A stretch of 64,000 bases of DNA. Source: Geomonas azotofigens (GTDB taxonomy: Bacteria > Desulfobacterota > Desulfuromonadia > Geobacterales > Geobacteraceae). The stretch covers positions 722,182 through 786,181 of the forward strand of contig NZ_JAHLME010000002.1 of assembly GCF_018919395.1 (NCBI RefSeq), in the 5' to 3' direction. The position numbers and the translations under genes are program-made. Under the pieces are notes generated by a model that saw only the letters and a program-made list of their open reading frames with translations, had not been told where the DNA came from and did no database searches. Of the stretch, positions 1-8,440 are shown one piece after another. Position 1 is the stretch's first letter, and each line of letters begins with the position of its first letter.

Positions 1-2
1 CG

Positions 3-1538
3 CTGGAGATGCTCATGGAGCAGGCGAAGCGCACCCCGCCGCCGCAATGGGTGCGGGTCATCGGCGGCTGGACCGAGTTCCAGTTCGCGGAACGGCGCAT
101 GCCCACTCTCGATGAGCTGAACCTGGCGGCGCCCGATACACCTGTCTTCATCCTGCACCTGTACGACCGCGCCCTGGTGAACCGGGCGGCGCTGCATGCG
201 CTCGGCTACGGCAAGGACACGCCCGACCCGCCGGGGGGGATGATCGAGCGGGACCGAAACGGCAATCCCACGGGGCTGTTGATCGCCAAGCCGAACGCCA
301 TGCTGCTCTACGCGAGCCTCGCCAAGGGGCCCAAGCTCGACTTCGAGGACCAGGTGAACTCGACACGACACTTCCTGAGGGAGCTGAACCGGCTCGGGCT
401 CACCAGCGCCATCGACGCCGGCGGCGGGTTCCAGAACTACCCGGACGACTACCGCGTCATCCAGGAACTCGCCAAGGCGGGAGAACTCCCACTGCGCATC
501 GCGTACAACCTGTTCACGCAGCACCCTACGGGTGAGCTGGCCGATTTCTCACAGTGGGTCACCATGGTGCAGCCGGGACAGGGGGACGATTTCCTCCGCC
601 TGAACGGCGCGGGAGAGATGCTGGTGTTCTCGGCCGCCGACTTCGAGGATTTCCTGGAGCCGCGCCCGGATCTCCCCGCCGTGATGGAGGAGGATCTTGC
701 CGCGGTGGTACGGCTCTTGGCCGAGAAGCGCTGGCCGTTTCGTTTGCACGCGACCTACAACGAATCGATCACGCGCTTTCTGGACGTGTTCGAGGCGGTG
801 GACCGTGACGTCCCGTTCAACGGACTGCGCTGGTTCTTCGACCATGCCGAGACCATCACCCAGGAGAACCTGGAGCGGGTCAAGGCACTGGGGGGCGGCA
901 TCGCCATCCAGAACCGGATGGCCTTCCAGGGCGAATATTTCCTGGACCGCTACGGCGAGCGGGAAACCGCCCATACCCCGCCGGTGCGCAGCATGATGGC
1001 AATGGACATCCCGGTAGGCGCCGGTACCGACGCGACGCGGGTGGCGAGCTATAATCCGTGGCTGTCGTTGTACTGGATGGTGAGCGGGCGCACCATCGGC
1101 GGGACGCTGCTCTACCCCGAGGCGAACCACCTGAGCCGCATGGAGGCGCTCAGGCTGTACACCGAGGGAAGCAGCTGGTTTTCCGGCGAGGACGGAAAAA
1201 AGGGGACCCTGACACCGGGAGCACTCGCCGACCTGGCGGTTCTCTCCAGTGATTACTTCGAGGTCCCCGAGAAGGAAATCAAGGCAATAGAATCGGTGCT
1301 GACCGTGGTTGGAGGGAAGGTGGTGTACGGCGGCGAGATGTTCGGCAACCTGGTGCCGCCGCTGCCGGTGAGCCCGGACTGGTCGCCGGTGGGTCATTTC
1401 GGGGGATACCACCGCGGCAATGGATCGGCTTCCCTGGTGGCGCGCCAACAGGCGGAAGCGCCGCACCGCCACCCCCGCATCTGGCTGCCGCAACAGCGAC
1501 GCTTCTGGAACCTGGGCTGCGATTGCTTCACCTACTAG
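3..1538 (+). CDS. Amidohydrolase family protein (YtcJ-like), 5' end outside window
   Basis: The reading frame is open from the first bases of the window, so the N-terminus, including the first metal-binding HxH motif, is missing. What remains (about 510 residues) resembles the amidohydrolase-3/YtcJ group of metal-dependent hydrolases. Visible landmarks are an FDHAE motif near residue 280, the GAGTDATRVASYNPW block that carries the family's late Asp, and a C-terminal composite domain (GALADLAVLSSDYF). Proteins of this group hydrolyse C-N bonds in amides or cyclic ureides; the substrate cannot be told from sequence. The last 40 residues are Arg/His/Pro-rich and end in a Cys/Trp-containing tail. 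The gene converges on the PEBP gene with a 4-bp gap between stop codons. Confidence 0.85.
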   Translation: MEMLMEQAKRTPPPQWVRVIGGWTEFQFAERRMPTLDELNLAAPDTPVFILHLYDRALVNRAALHALGYGKDTPDPPGGMIERDRNGNPTGLLIAKPNAMLLYASLAKGPKLDFEDQVNSTRHFLRELNRLGLTSAIDAGGGFQNYPDDYRVIQELAKAGELPLRIAYNLFTQHPTGELADFSQWVTMVQPGQGDDFLRLNGAGEMLVFSAADFEDFLEPRPDLPAVMEEDLAAVVRLLAEKRWPFRLHATYNESITRFLDVFEAVDRDVPFNGLRWFFDHAETITQENLERVKALGGGIAIQNRMAFQGEYFLDRYGERETAHTPPVRSMMAMDIPVGAGTDATRVASYNPWLSLYWMVSGRTIGGTLLYPEANHLSRMEALRLYTEGSSWFSGEDGKKGTLTPGALADLAVLSSDYFEVPEKEIKAIESVLTVVGGKVVYGGEMFGNLVPPLPVSPDWSPVGHFGGYHRGNGSASLVARQQAEAPHRHPRIWLPQQRRFWNLGCDCFTY

Positions 1539-1542
1539 CCCC

Positions 1543-2076
1543 TCAGCGGTGTGCGTAGACTCCGAGGAGCTCGGCCTCTCCCAGGACCTTGCCGCGCATG
1601 GCGAGGTCGAGTTCCTTCCTGGTGCTGTTGGCGGGGAGGTTCAGGCGCGCGGAAAGCGCGTAGAGACGGAAGTAGTAGCGGTGCTGGCCGGAGGGGGGGC
1701 ATGGGCCACCGTAACCTTTGCGCTCCCAGCTGTTTATCCCCTGCTGCGCCCCGCGCGGTGCCGTTCCCTGGGGGATCTGGCTCGTGGCGGGATCGATGTT
1801 CCAGAGCACCCAGTGCGTCCAGGTGCCGCCGGGTGCGTCGGGGTCGTCCATGATGAGGGCGAGCGACTTGGCTTCTCTGGGCACTCCGGAGATAGCGAGC
1901 GGCGGGCTGGCCTCGGAGCCGTCGCAGGTGAAGGCGGCGGGGATGCTGCCGGAGTTGGTGAACACGCTGGTGGTGAGTTTCAGCTGTGACAGTTTTGCAT
2001 CCTTCGCCTGCAGCGATGCCGCACAGAGAAGTGTCGGCACCAGGGACAACAATAGACTCCGCCTGAGATTGTTCAT
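1543..2076 (-). CDS. YbhB/YbcL (PEBP) family protein, exported
   Basis: 177 residues. The first ~24 form a signal peptide (NNLRR, then a Leu/Ala-rich core ending in AASLQA), so the protein is probably periplasmic. The mature part matches the phosphatidylethanolamine-binding/Raf-kinase-inhibitor-like family: SGVPREAKSLALIMDDPDAPGGTWTHWVLWNID is the ligand-pocket region, followed by GYGGPCPPSGQHRYYFRLYAL. The bacterial members have no settled function. The start codon at 2076 has a good ribosome binding site (CGGAGG) eight bases upstream. It is divergent from the rRNA methylase gene and appears to be a single-gene unit. Confidence 0.9.
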   Translation of the reverse strand: MNNLRRSLLLSLVPTLLCAASLQAKDAKLSQLKLTTSVFTNSGSIPAAFTCDGSEASPPLAISGVPREAKSLALIMDDPDAPGGTWTHWVLWNIDPATSQIPQGTAPRGAQQGINSWERKGYGGPCPPSGQHRYYFRLYALSARLNLPANSTRKELDLAMRGKVLGEAELLGVYAHR

Positions 2077-2200
2077 GGTATGCCTCCGTCACGTCAACTC
2101 GTCTCTCACGTCTGCCGCTTTCTGAGGACTGATACAGCGGCACCAGGCTTGAGTGTAACTTTAGGCCGGGACTCTGCAAGTGCCCCAGGAAATTCGGCGG

Positions 2201-2229
2201 TTGACATGGCCAGTTTTTCCCTTTAAGTA
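2201..2229 (+). promoter_or_regulatory. Sigma-70-type promoter for the RlmD-like gene
   Basis: TTGACA at 2201-2206, a 17-bp spacer and TAAGTA at 2224-2229. The predicted transcription start falls at about 2236, the A of the proposed ATG, which would make the mRNA leaderless or place the true start further in. Confidence 0.5.
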
Positions 2230-2235
2230 TGAGGG

Positions 2236-3876
2236 ATGAAAAATACCAGAAAACCAAAGCAAATCTCCGACAGTCCCAAAGCTTACCGCAACGAAACCTC
2301 CGCCGCGCCCGCGGCGAAAAAGTCGACGTCCAGACCGGATCGCCCGGCTGCCACCGAGCACTCGACCGCCAACAAGCCTCGTTCCGCAGCGGGCAAACCG
2401 CATGAGCAGCGCGAGCATGTACCGGCCAAGTCCGCCAAGAGGGCCGAAGGCAAAGGCGCCGACAGGCCGGCCAAGGGGAGGACCCCCGATCGCCCCCGCG
2501 CCCAGGAAGAACGTCAGCCCACGCTGCGCAGCGGCCAGGTGCTGGAAGTCCAGATACAGAGCAGCAACGACGAGGCCTACGGCGTCGTTTACCACGAGGG
2601 GACCAGGATCCTGGTGGCCGGGGGACTCGCCGGCGAAAGCCTGGTGGTGAAGATCACCTACGTGGGACGTCGCGAATCGTTCGCCAACATCATAAAGATA
2701 CTGAAACGCTCGCCCGACCGCGCACCCTCCCCCGCCTGCACCATGGGCCGGGCCTGCGACGGCTGCGGCCTGATGCAGATGCGCTACCCAGCGCAGCTTA
2801 CCTGGAAGAAGGGGCTGGTCACCAGGCAGATCCGGAAGTTCCCGTCGCTTTCCGATGCGGTGATCCACGACACCATCGCCTCCCCCAACGAGCTCGGCTA
2901 CCGCAACACCGCCAAGCTGGTGGTGGCCGGGAAGAACAACGACCCGGTGATCGGCATCTACCGCCGCAACAGCCACGACGTGCTGGAGATCGCCGACTGC
3001 TCCCTGCACCATCCGCTGATCAACAAGGTGGTCAAGGCCGCCAAGGCTGGGATCAAGAAGGGTAAGGTGCAGATCTACAACCCCAAGAGCGAGATGGGGC
3101 TGCTGCGGTACTTGGTGGTGCGCGTGGCCGAGCAGAGCAACAAGGTCATGGTGGTCTTCGTGACCACGGACGAGGGATACAACGAGATGCACCACCTGGC
3201 CAAGTTCATCCAACAGGCGGTGCCTGAAGTCGCCGTGGTGGCGCAGAACATCAACACCTCAACCGGCAACGTGATCTTCGGCCACAAGGACCGCTCCATC
3301 ACCAAGGCGCAGACGCTAAAGGCGTACATCGGAGACAAGAGTTTCAACCTGTCGCCGCACTCCTTCTTCCAGGTGAACAGCGGTGCGGCCCGTATCATCT
3401 ACGAGAAGGTGCGCGAGTTCGCCCGCCTGACCGGCAAGGAGCGGGTCATCGATCTCTACTGCGGCATCGGCGGCATTTCGCTGTTCCTCGCTGACAAGGC
3501 GCGCGAAGTCGTGGGCATCGAATTCGTGGATGCGGCGGTCGCGGACGCCACCGCCAACGCGGCCATGAACCGCGCCGACAACTGCAGCTTCGAGGCCGGC
3601 GACGCGGTTCATCTCATCGACGAGATCGGCGCGGAGGGCGGCGCCGACCTGATCGTACTCAACCCGCCCAGGAAGGGATGCGACGAGAAGGTGCTGAAGA
3701 GCGTGGCGGGCATCAAGCCGCAGCGGATCATCTACGTCTCTTGTTCGCCGGAGACGTTGGCGCGCGACCTGGATATCCTGGCGGGGCTCGGCTACAAGAC
3801 GCTGGAGATACAGCCGGTGGACATGTTCCCGCAGACGGTGCACGTCGAAGACGTGGCGCTGCTGGAAAAAGCCTAA
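2236..3876 (+). CDS. rlmD: 23S rRNA (uracil-5-)-methyltransferase, RlmD/RumA type
   Basis: 546 residues. Residues 1 to about 95 are a Lys/Arg/Pro/Ala-rich low-complexity extension. Then come a TRAM domain (LRSGQVLEVQI to about 155), a 4Fe-4S cysteine cluster (C-x5-C-x2-C in SPACTMGRACDGCG) and a SAM-dependent methylase core: DLYCGIGGISLF (SAM binding), LNPPRKGCDEKV, and YVSCSPETLARDL with the catalytic Cys. The family methylates U1939 of 23S rRNA; RlmC/RlmCD-like or TrmA-like specificity cannot be excluded. The only SD-like bases (GAGGG) touch the ATG, and the promoter would start transcription at the ATG, so the extension may not be translated as drawn or translation may be leaderless. Confidence 0.88.
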   Translation: MKNTRKPKQISDSPKAYRNETSAAPAAKKSTSRPDRPAATEHSTANKPRSAAGKPHEQREHVPAKSAKRAEGKGADRPAKGRTPDRPRAQEERQPTLRSGQVLEVQIQSSNDEAYGVVYHEGTRILVAGGLAGESLVVKITYVGRRESFANIIKILKRSPDRAPSPACTMGRACDGCGLMQMRYPAQLTWKKGLVTRQIRKFPSLSDAVIHDTIASPNELGYRNTAKLVVAGKNNDPVIGIYRRNSHDVLEIADCSLHHPLINKVVKAAKAGIKKGKVQIYNPKSEMGLLRYLVVRVAEQSNKVMVVFVTTDEGYNEMHHLAKFIQQAVPEVAVVAQNINTSTGNVIFGHKDRSITKAQTLKAYIGDKSFNLSPHSFFQVNSGAARIIYEKVREFARLTGKERVIDLYCGIGGISLFLADKAREVVGIEFVDAAVADATANAAMNRADNCSFEAGDAVHLIDEIGAEGGADLIVLNPPRKGCDEKVLKSVAGIKPQRIIYVSCSPETLARDLDILAGLGYKTLEIQPVDMFPQTVHVEDVALLEKA

Positions 3877-3892
3877 AGGCTGAATCAAGCTC

Positions 3893-4061
3893 GCGCAAAG
3901 CCGCAAAGGCGCAAAGGACAAGATAGGCTTTGGGATTTTCTCGAAGCCTTTCTTTTTCAAAGGCTTTAACGCAAAGACGCAGAGCCGCAAAGGCGCAAAG
4001 ATAAGCAAAGCGGTTCTGTAGGTATTCTTCGCGCCCCTGCGCCTTGGCGCCTTTGCGTTGA
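3893..4061. repeat. GCAAAG-type palindromic intergenic repeat, copy A
   Basis: A short half copy (about 3893-3920) is followed by a long imperfect inverted repeat (3966-4061). Its left arm runs TTAACGCAAAGACGC.. and its right arm ..GCGCCTTTGCGTTGA. The same sequence type recurs twice at 6741-6976. It lies between the rRNA methylase and the CCA-adding enzyme. Confidence 0.75.
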
Positions 4062-4079
4062 GGTCTTTCGAGGGTATCA

Positions 4080-5285
4080 ATGGACCAACTGATCGCGGCG
4101 TTGAAAGGGTTTTTCCCGGAGCACCTCCACCCGTCCATCTTCATGGTGGGGGGGATGGTGAGGGACGTCTTGCTCGGGGTCGAGTGCCAGGACGTGGACC
4201 TGGCCGCTGCCGTTCCCGTTTCTGAACTCACCACCCTTGGCTTTCGCCTGGTGGAATCCAAAAGCACCCCGAACATCTACTTCAGGTTTAAAGAACCCTT
4301 CGGCAAGATCGAGGTAACATGGCTCCCCGCGCTGGACGCGCTCCCCGACGACCTGTCCCGGCGCGACTTCACGGTGAACGCCATGGCCATGTCACTGGAC
4401 GGCCAGCTCGTCGATCCCCTTCACGGTCAAACCGACCTTAAGCCGCGCGTCCTGCGCTGCTGCAGCCCCACAAGCCTGACCGATGATCCCTTGCGCATCC
4501 TGCGCGCCTTCCGCTTCGAGTGCGAAGGATGGCGCCTGGATGGGGAGGCAGAAGCGATCCTGAAAACCCGGGAGTGGTCTGAGGAGCTGCAGCGGATCCC
4601 GGTGGAGCGGTTTTCCCAGGAGATGCTGAAGGCGATGGCCAAGGCGGACCCGTCCCGCTTTTTCCGCCGCATGGTGGAGTTCGGCATCGGCAGCAACTTT
4701 CTCCCCGAGATCTTCAACATGGCGCAGATCACGGCGGGACCGCCCCAGCACCACCCGGAGGGGGACCTGCTCACCCACTCGCTGCAGGTATTAGAGCGGA
4801 TGACGCAACTGACGCCCGACACGACCGCCCGCTTCTGCGCCCTCTTCCACGACTTGGGCAAGCTGTACACGCCACCGGAGCTCCACCCCAAGCATCACGG
4901 CCACGACGCGCTGGGTTCCCAGCAGGTGCCCGCCTTCTGCAAAAGGCTACGTCTGCCGGTCGCGCTGCAGCGCGCGCTGCAGGCAACCAACAAGCTGCAC
5001 AACAGCGCCAATCGGTGGGAGGAACTACGGGATTCGACCAAGGTGAGGCTGGCGCTCGATGCCATCAAGGGAGGGATTCAGGATTTCCTGCCGTTGCAGG
5101 TGGCGGCGGACTTTCATGCCACCATGCCGGGATGGGATGTGGCGCTGGAGGTGGCGCGGATGAACGCGGCCCAGTTGGGGATCGATCCGGCACTGCTGGA
5201 CAACAAAGAGGTGCCACCCGAGAAGCTACAGCAGATTATCATGCAGCATAGGGTGGCGGAGTTCAGAAAGCTTGTAGGCGCTTAA
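4080..5285 (+). CDS. cca: CCA tRNA nucleotidyltransferase with HD domain
   Basis: 401 residues, class II nucleotidyltransferase fold. Visible motifs are GGMVRD (28-33), the metal-binding DVD in ECQDVDLA, RRDFTVNAMAM, and DDPLRILRAFRFE, the template-like ERhxxExxx region. A C-terminal HD domain follows (HHPEGDLLTHSL..ALFHDLGK), as in bacterial multifunctional CCA enzymes with phosphohydrolase activity. It adds or repairs the 3' CCA end of tRNAs. It could instead be an A-adding enzyme or poly(A) polymerase of the same superfamily. The ATG at 4080 has GAGGG seven bases upstream. The gene follows a palindromic repeat and probably has its own transcript. Confidence 0.88.
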   Translation: MDQLIAALKGFFPEHLHPSIFMVGGMVRDVLLGVECQDVDLAAAVPVSELTTLGFRLVESKSTPNIYFRFKEPFGKIEVTWLPALDALPDDLSRRDFTVNAMAMSLDGQLVDPLHGQTDLKPRVLRCCSPTSLTDDPLRILRAFRFECEGWRLDGEAEAILKTREWSEELQRIPVERFSQEMLKAMAKADPSRFFRRMVEFGIGSNFLPEIFNMAQITAGPPQHHPEGDLLTHSLQVLERMTQLTPDTTARFCALFHDLGKLYTPPELHPKHHGHDALGSQQVPAFCKRLRLPVALQRALQATNKLHNSANRWEELRDSTKVRLALDAIKGGIQDFLPLQVAADFHATMPGWDVALEVARMNAAQLGIDPALLDNKEVPPEKLQQIIMQHRVAEFRKLVGA

Positions 5286-5370
5286 ACCCGCCCTCACCCT
5301 GCCCCTCTCTCAGAGGGCGAGGGGACGTACTTTGCTACTATCCCGCTGGGGTTCGTCCCCTCGTCATCGG

Positions 5371-5430
5371 CCTCTACCTCTACCTCTACCTCTACCTCTA
5401 CCTCTACCTCTACCTCTACCTCTACCTCTG
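5371..5430. repeat. Hexanucleotide tandem repeat (CCTCTA)n
   Basis: Nine perfect CCTCTA units (5371-5424) and one variant CCTCTG. The stop codon of the HD-GYP gene (5422-5424) lies in the last perfect unit, so the array forms the immediate 3' flank of that gene. Read on the minus strand, every unit repeats an in-frame TAG. Copy-number change would therefore not alter the protein. Confidence 0.95.
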
Positions 5431-6660
5431 CTCCTGCTCTTTATTCTTCGTGATCTTGATGACCCGGTCTAAGCCGAGCTTCGGAACAGAGCTGTCGTAG
5501 ATCATCTCGAACATGTGCTCGATCCTGAAGAACGCCGCCAGGACTTCGGGGTCGAAATGGGCGGCAGGATTGATGCGGTCGTCACCGTTTCTGAAAACGT
5601 CCAGCGTTTCCTGGTGGCTCATGGCTCCCTTGTAGCTGCGCCGGGAGCGCAGCGCATCGTAGACGTCGGCCACCTTGACGATGCGCCCCGAGATCGGGAT
5701 CCTCTCTCCATTGAGCCGCTTCGGGTAGCCGGTGCCGTCCCAGTTCTCGTGATGGGAGATGGCGATCTCGCGCGCGATCCTGAGCCTTGGGGAATCCCCG
5801 ATGATCTCGGAACCGTATGCGGGATGCTGGCGCACCAGCTTCATCTCCCTCGGGGTGAGCCGCCCCTCTTTGAGCAGGATCTCGGTCGGAATGCGGATCT
5901 TGCCGACGTCGTGCATCTGCGCGGACAGGGACATGTCCTCCACGAACTCGGTGTTGAACCCCATGTTGGCGGCAAGTGCCCCGGCGTAGCGGTTTACCCG
6001 AACGATGTGGCGCCCGGTGTCCGGTTCGGCGGCCTCGCAGGCGCGGGCCAGGGCATGGATGGTGTAGTGGAAGGCGTGCTCGGTCTCGCGCATGCCGTTG
6101 GAGACGGTGAGCAGGGAACCGATCATGACGGCGGCGCTTCTCAGTACGTCGGCGTCGTACTCGGTCACATGGCCGGCGTAGTTGAAGGCTTCAATCACGC
6201 CGCGGACGTCGCCGCTGATCCGGCAGCTCACGAAGTTGACGATGGGCTCCCCCATGGCCGCCACAACCTGGGGGTGGAAGAAGGTCTGGAACTCCTCGAT
6301 ACTGGCGCAGCTATCGGACCAGTTGAGCGCCACCGCCTCGCTCCCCCCTTCGACCATGAGCAGACTGCTCGCGTAGGTGGATCCGGGTTCGATGGTGATC
6401 TGGTCGGAGCGCTCCAGGAGTTCGCCGTGCTGCAAGTGGAAGACGCGGCCGTTGCAGCAGACCGCCCCCGGTCCTTCGTTGGCTATAAGTATGCCGCGGG
6501 GGCCGCGGCGGCCGTTACCGCCGAGCAGTTTCCCGAGCACTTCGTGGTACAGTTCGTCACTGTTGAACTTGCGGCGAGTCAGATCCTTCAGCGCCTCGTC
6601 GGTCAGCCCGATGAGATCCAGAGTCTGTCTGAGGGCCAGGTGGCACAGTTCCTGGGGCAT
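5422..6660 (-). CDS. HD-GYP domain protein (probable c-di-GMP phosphodiesterase)
   Basis: 412 residues from the ATG at 6660, chosen because AAAGGAAG lies just upstream; a longer open frame exists without a ribosome site. The N-terminal ~200 residues resemble a GAF-like sensory domain. The C-terminal half is an HD-GYP domain: HDVGKIRIP carries the metal-binding HD, followed by HHENWDGTGYPKRLNGE, then KVADVYDALRSRRSYKGA. Such enzymes hydrolyse cyclic di-GMP. Without a receiver domain, the GAF-like part is the likely signal input. The neighbours suggest a single-gene unit flanked by repeats. Confidence 0.88.
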   Translation of the reverse strand: MPQELCHLALRQTLDLIGLTDEALKDLTRRKFNSDELYHEVLGKLLGGNGRRGPRGILIANEGPGAVCCNGRVFHLQHGELLERSDQITIEPGSTYASSLLMVEGGSEAVALNWSDSCASIEEFQTFFHPQVVAAMGEPIVNFVSCRISGDVRGVIEAFNYAGHVTEYDADVLRSAAVMIGSLLTVSNGMRETEHAFHYTIHALARACEAAEPDTGRHIVRVNRYAGALAANMGFNTEFVEDMSLSAQMHDVGKIRIPTEILLKEGRLTPREMKLVRQHPAYGSEIIGDSPRLRIAREIAISHHENWDGTGYPKRLNGERIPISGRIVKVADVYDALRSRRSYKGAMSHQETLDVFRNGDDRINPAAHFDPEVLAAFFRIEHMFEMIYDSSVPKLGLDRVIKITKNKEQEQR

Positions 6661-6740
6661 GCTTTCTTCCTTTAGGGCCGAGGTTATCACTGGCCACATC
6701 TTTATAGCTGATGGCATCGAAAGTTCAACACCTATAAAAC

Positions 6741-6829
6741 TTAACGCAAAGTCGCCAAGCCGCAAAGAGTACCAAGCACTAAGATTTTCTTTTGCTTTGC
6801 ACCTTTGCGGCTCTGCGCCTTTGCGTTAA
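6741..6829. repeat. GCAAAG-type palindromic repeat, copy B
   Basis: Imperfect inverted repeat of about 89 bp. The left arm is TTAACGCAAAGTCGCC.. and the right arm ..GCGCCTTTGCGTTAA, with a short AT-rich loop. It is related to copy A and lies 20 bp from copy C. Confidence 0.8.
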
Positions 6830-6849
6830 ATTTCGAGGTTTTTAACTTC

Positions 6850-6976
6850 TTAACGCAAAGTCGCCAAGGCGCTAAGACGCTAAGAGCAAAGGTGTTTAAA
6901 GCAGACACGGCCGTTTCAAGTTCCTGTAGTACCGCTTTTCCCTTTGCGCCTTTGCGGCTCCGCGCCTTTGCGTTAA
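6850..6976. repeat. GCAAAG-type palindromic repeat, copy C
   Basis: About 127 bp with the same arms as copy B (TTAACGCAAAGTCGCC / GCGCCTTTGCGTTAA) and a longer central part. Copies B and C fill the gap between the HD-GYP gene and the kor operon terminator. Confidence 0.8.
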
Positions 6977-7001
6977 GGCATTTGGTGTTTGGTTTTTGAA
7001 T

Positions 7002-7030
7002 AAAAAAAGGCCCGGCTGTGAGGCCGGGCC
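7002..7030 (-). terminator. Rho-independent terminator of the kor operon
   Basis: Eight-bp G+C stem (GGCCCGGC/GCCGGGCC, 7009-7030) followed on the minus strand by a run of seven T (7008-7002), 28 bp past the korC stop codon. Confidence 0.9.
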
Positions 7031-7058
7031 TTTCCTGTGTGACTGGAAGTCAGGACGA

Positions 7059-7607
7059 TTAGGCGCGTGCTGCCATGGCCTTCTCGTAGCCCATCTGGAA
7101 CGCCTTCTTGTTCAGCTCCATGAAAGCCTCCGGCACGCGGGCCAGGACTGCCTTCTCGGCGCCTTCCTTGGTGACCACACCGGTCAGTGCCACCATGGCG
7201 CCCAGCGCCACGATGTTGGCCACGATCTCACGGCCGACTTCGTTCTTGGCGGTGTTGATGATCGGGAAGGCAACGGTGTTGAAGTTCCCTTTAGGGACGT
7301 TCTTCACCAGGTCGGAGTCGATCAACAGCACGCCCCCTTCCTTCAGGTCGTGGGAGTACTTGTCGGCTGCTTCCTGGGTCAGGGCGAGCAGCGCGTCGAC
7401 CACGGTGGCCTTCGGGTAGTCGATCATGGTGTCGGAAACGATGACCTCCGACTTGGATGCACCACCCCTTGCCTCGGGGCCGTAGCTCTGGGACTGAACT
7501 GCCTGCTTGCCGTCGTAGATGGAAGCGGCTTCTGCCATGATGACGCCGGCGAGGATGAGACCCTGCCCACCAGCCCCGGAAAATCTGATTTCATATCTCT
7601 GAGACAT
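7059..7607 (-). CDS. korC: 2-oxoglutarate:ferredoxin oxidoreductase, gamma subunit
   Basis: 182 residues from the ATG at 7607 (AAGGAGGAG upstream). The sequence starts MSQRYEIRFSGAGGQG, the hallmark of the gamma domain of 2-oxoacid:acceptor oxidoreductases, and contains EARGGASKSEVIVSD and VALGAMVALTGVV. The subunit shapes the catalytic interface of the complex that interconverts 2-oxoglutarate, CoA and oxidised ferredoxin with succinyl-CoA and CO2. It is last in an operon with ferredoxin, alpha and beta genes. The 2-oxoglutarate assignment rests on the adjacent mdh and icd genes; other 2-oxoacids are possible from sequence alone. Confidence 0.9.
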   Translation of the reverse strand: MSQRYEIRFSGAGGQGLILAGVIMAEAASIYDGKQAVQSQSYGPEARGGASKSEVIVSDTMIDYPKATVVDALLALTQEAADKYSHDLKEGGVLLIDSDLVKNVPKGNFNTVAFPIINTAKNEVGREIVANIVALGAMVALTGVVTKEGAEKAVLARVPEAFMELNKKAFQMGYEKAMAARA

Positions 7608-7626
7608 CTGAGGTTCTCCTCCTTTG

Positions 7627-8439
7627 TTATTTCTTGGCGCGCTCAATGACCTTCGCGTATTCATCGGTGTAGTTCGGACGCTCTTCCTTGTACAGAACGC
7701 CGGTGAGGATCTTGCCTTCGAGCTGCTCGGCAGTCATCTTCTCGGCGGCCTTGACCGGAACGGCGATGTCCTTCAGACGGTTCATCATCTCGATGACCGA
7801 CTTGAACTTGTTGCGGCGACCGTAGGTGGTCGGGCAGTCGTCCAGGATCTCGACGACGGAGAAGCCCTTGTGCTGGATGGCCTCCGCGATCAGCTTGTCG
7901 ATCTGGGTCGCGTGGTACGCGGTGCCGCGAGCGACGAAGGTGGCGCCTGCGCCGATGGCGAGTTTGGCGACGTCGAATGCCGGGTCCGGGTTGCCGTACA
8001 CGGTGGTGGACGCCTTGGCACCGGTCGGGGTGCAGGGGGAGAACTGGCCGCCGGTCATCCCGTAGATGTTGTTGTTCATGATGATGTAGGTCATGTCGAT
8101 GTTACGACGGCAGGCGTGGATGAAGTGGTTGCCGCCGATCGCGGTACCGTCGCCGTCGCCGCCCACCAGGATGACGTTCATCTCCGGCTTGGCCATCTTG
8201 ACGCCGGTTGCGAAAGCGGCGGCGCGGCCATGCGCGGTGTGCAGGGTGCAGAAGTCCATGTAGCCGGGAAGACGCGATGCGCAGCCGATGCCGGAAACGA
8301 TGGCGGTGTTGTTCTTCTGAAGACCAAGGGTGTCGATCGCGCGGATCAGGCCTTTCATGACAATGCCGTGACCGCAGCCCGGGCACCAGATGTGCGGCAG
8401 CTTGCCGGGACGGATGTACTTATCGTAATCAAAAGACAT
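7627..8439 (-). CDS. korB: 2-oxoglutarate:ferredoxin oxidoreductase, beta subunit
   Basis: 270 residues from the ATG at 8439, preceded by AGGAGG inside the end of korA. It is the thiamine diphosphate-binding subunit: WCPGCGHGIVMKG near residue 20 is the conserved start, GGDGDGTAIGGNH (about 100-112) is the ThDP/Mg motif, and NNNIYGMTGGQFSPCTP follows. Together with the alpha and gamma subunits it forms the oxidative decarboxylase. One base separates the korA stop from the korB start, so translation is probably coupled. Confidence 0.93.
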   Translation of the reverse strand: MSFDYDKYIRPGKLPHIWCPGCGHGIVMKGLIRAIDTLGLQKNNTAIVSGIGCASRLPGYMDFCTLHTAHGRAAAFATGVKMAKPEMNVILVGGDGDGTAIGGNHFIHACRRNIDMTYIIMNNNIYGMTGGQFSPCTPTGAKASTTVYGNPDPAFDVAKLAIGAGATFVARGTAYHATQIDKLIAEAIQHKGFSVVEILDDCPTTYGRRNKFKSVIEMMNRLKDIAVPVKAAEKMTAEQLEGKILTGVLYKEERPNYTDEYAKVIERAKK

Positions 8440-8440
8440 G

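Noticed and set aside
5286-5326. Terminator between cca and the HD-GYP gene
   Set aside because: The inverted sequence belongs to the CCCTCTC/GAGAGGG REP-like type and lacks a T run.
6741-6976. GCAAAG-rich repeats as cyclic di-GMP riboswitches, given the neighbouring HD-GYP gene and the ACGCAAAG similarity
   Set aside because: The repeats are long simple palindromes without the conserved GEMM core and tetraloop receptor arrangement, and they lie at gene 3' ends.
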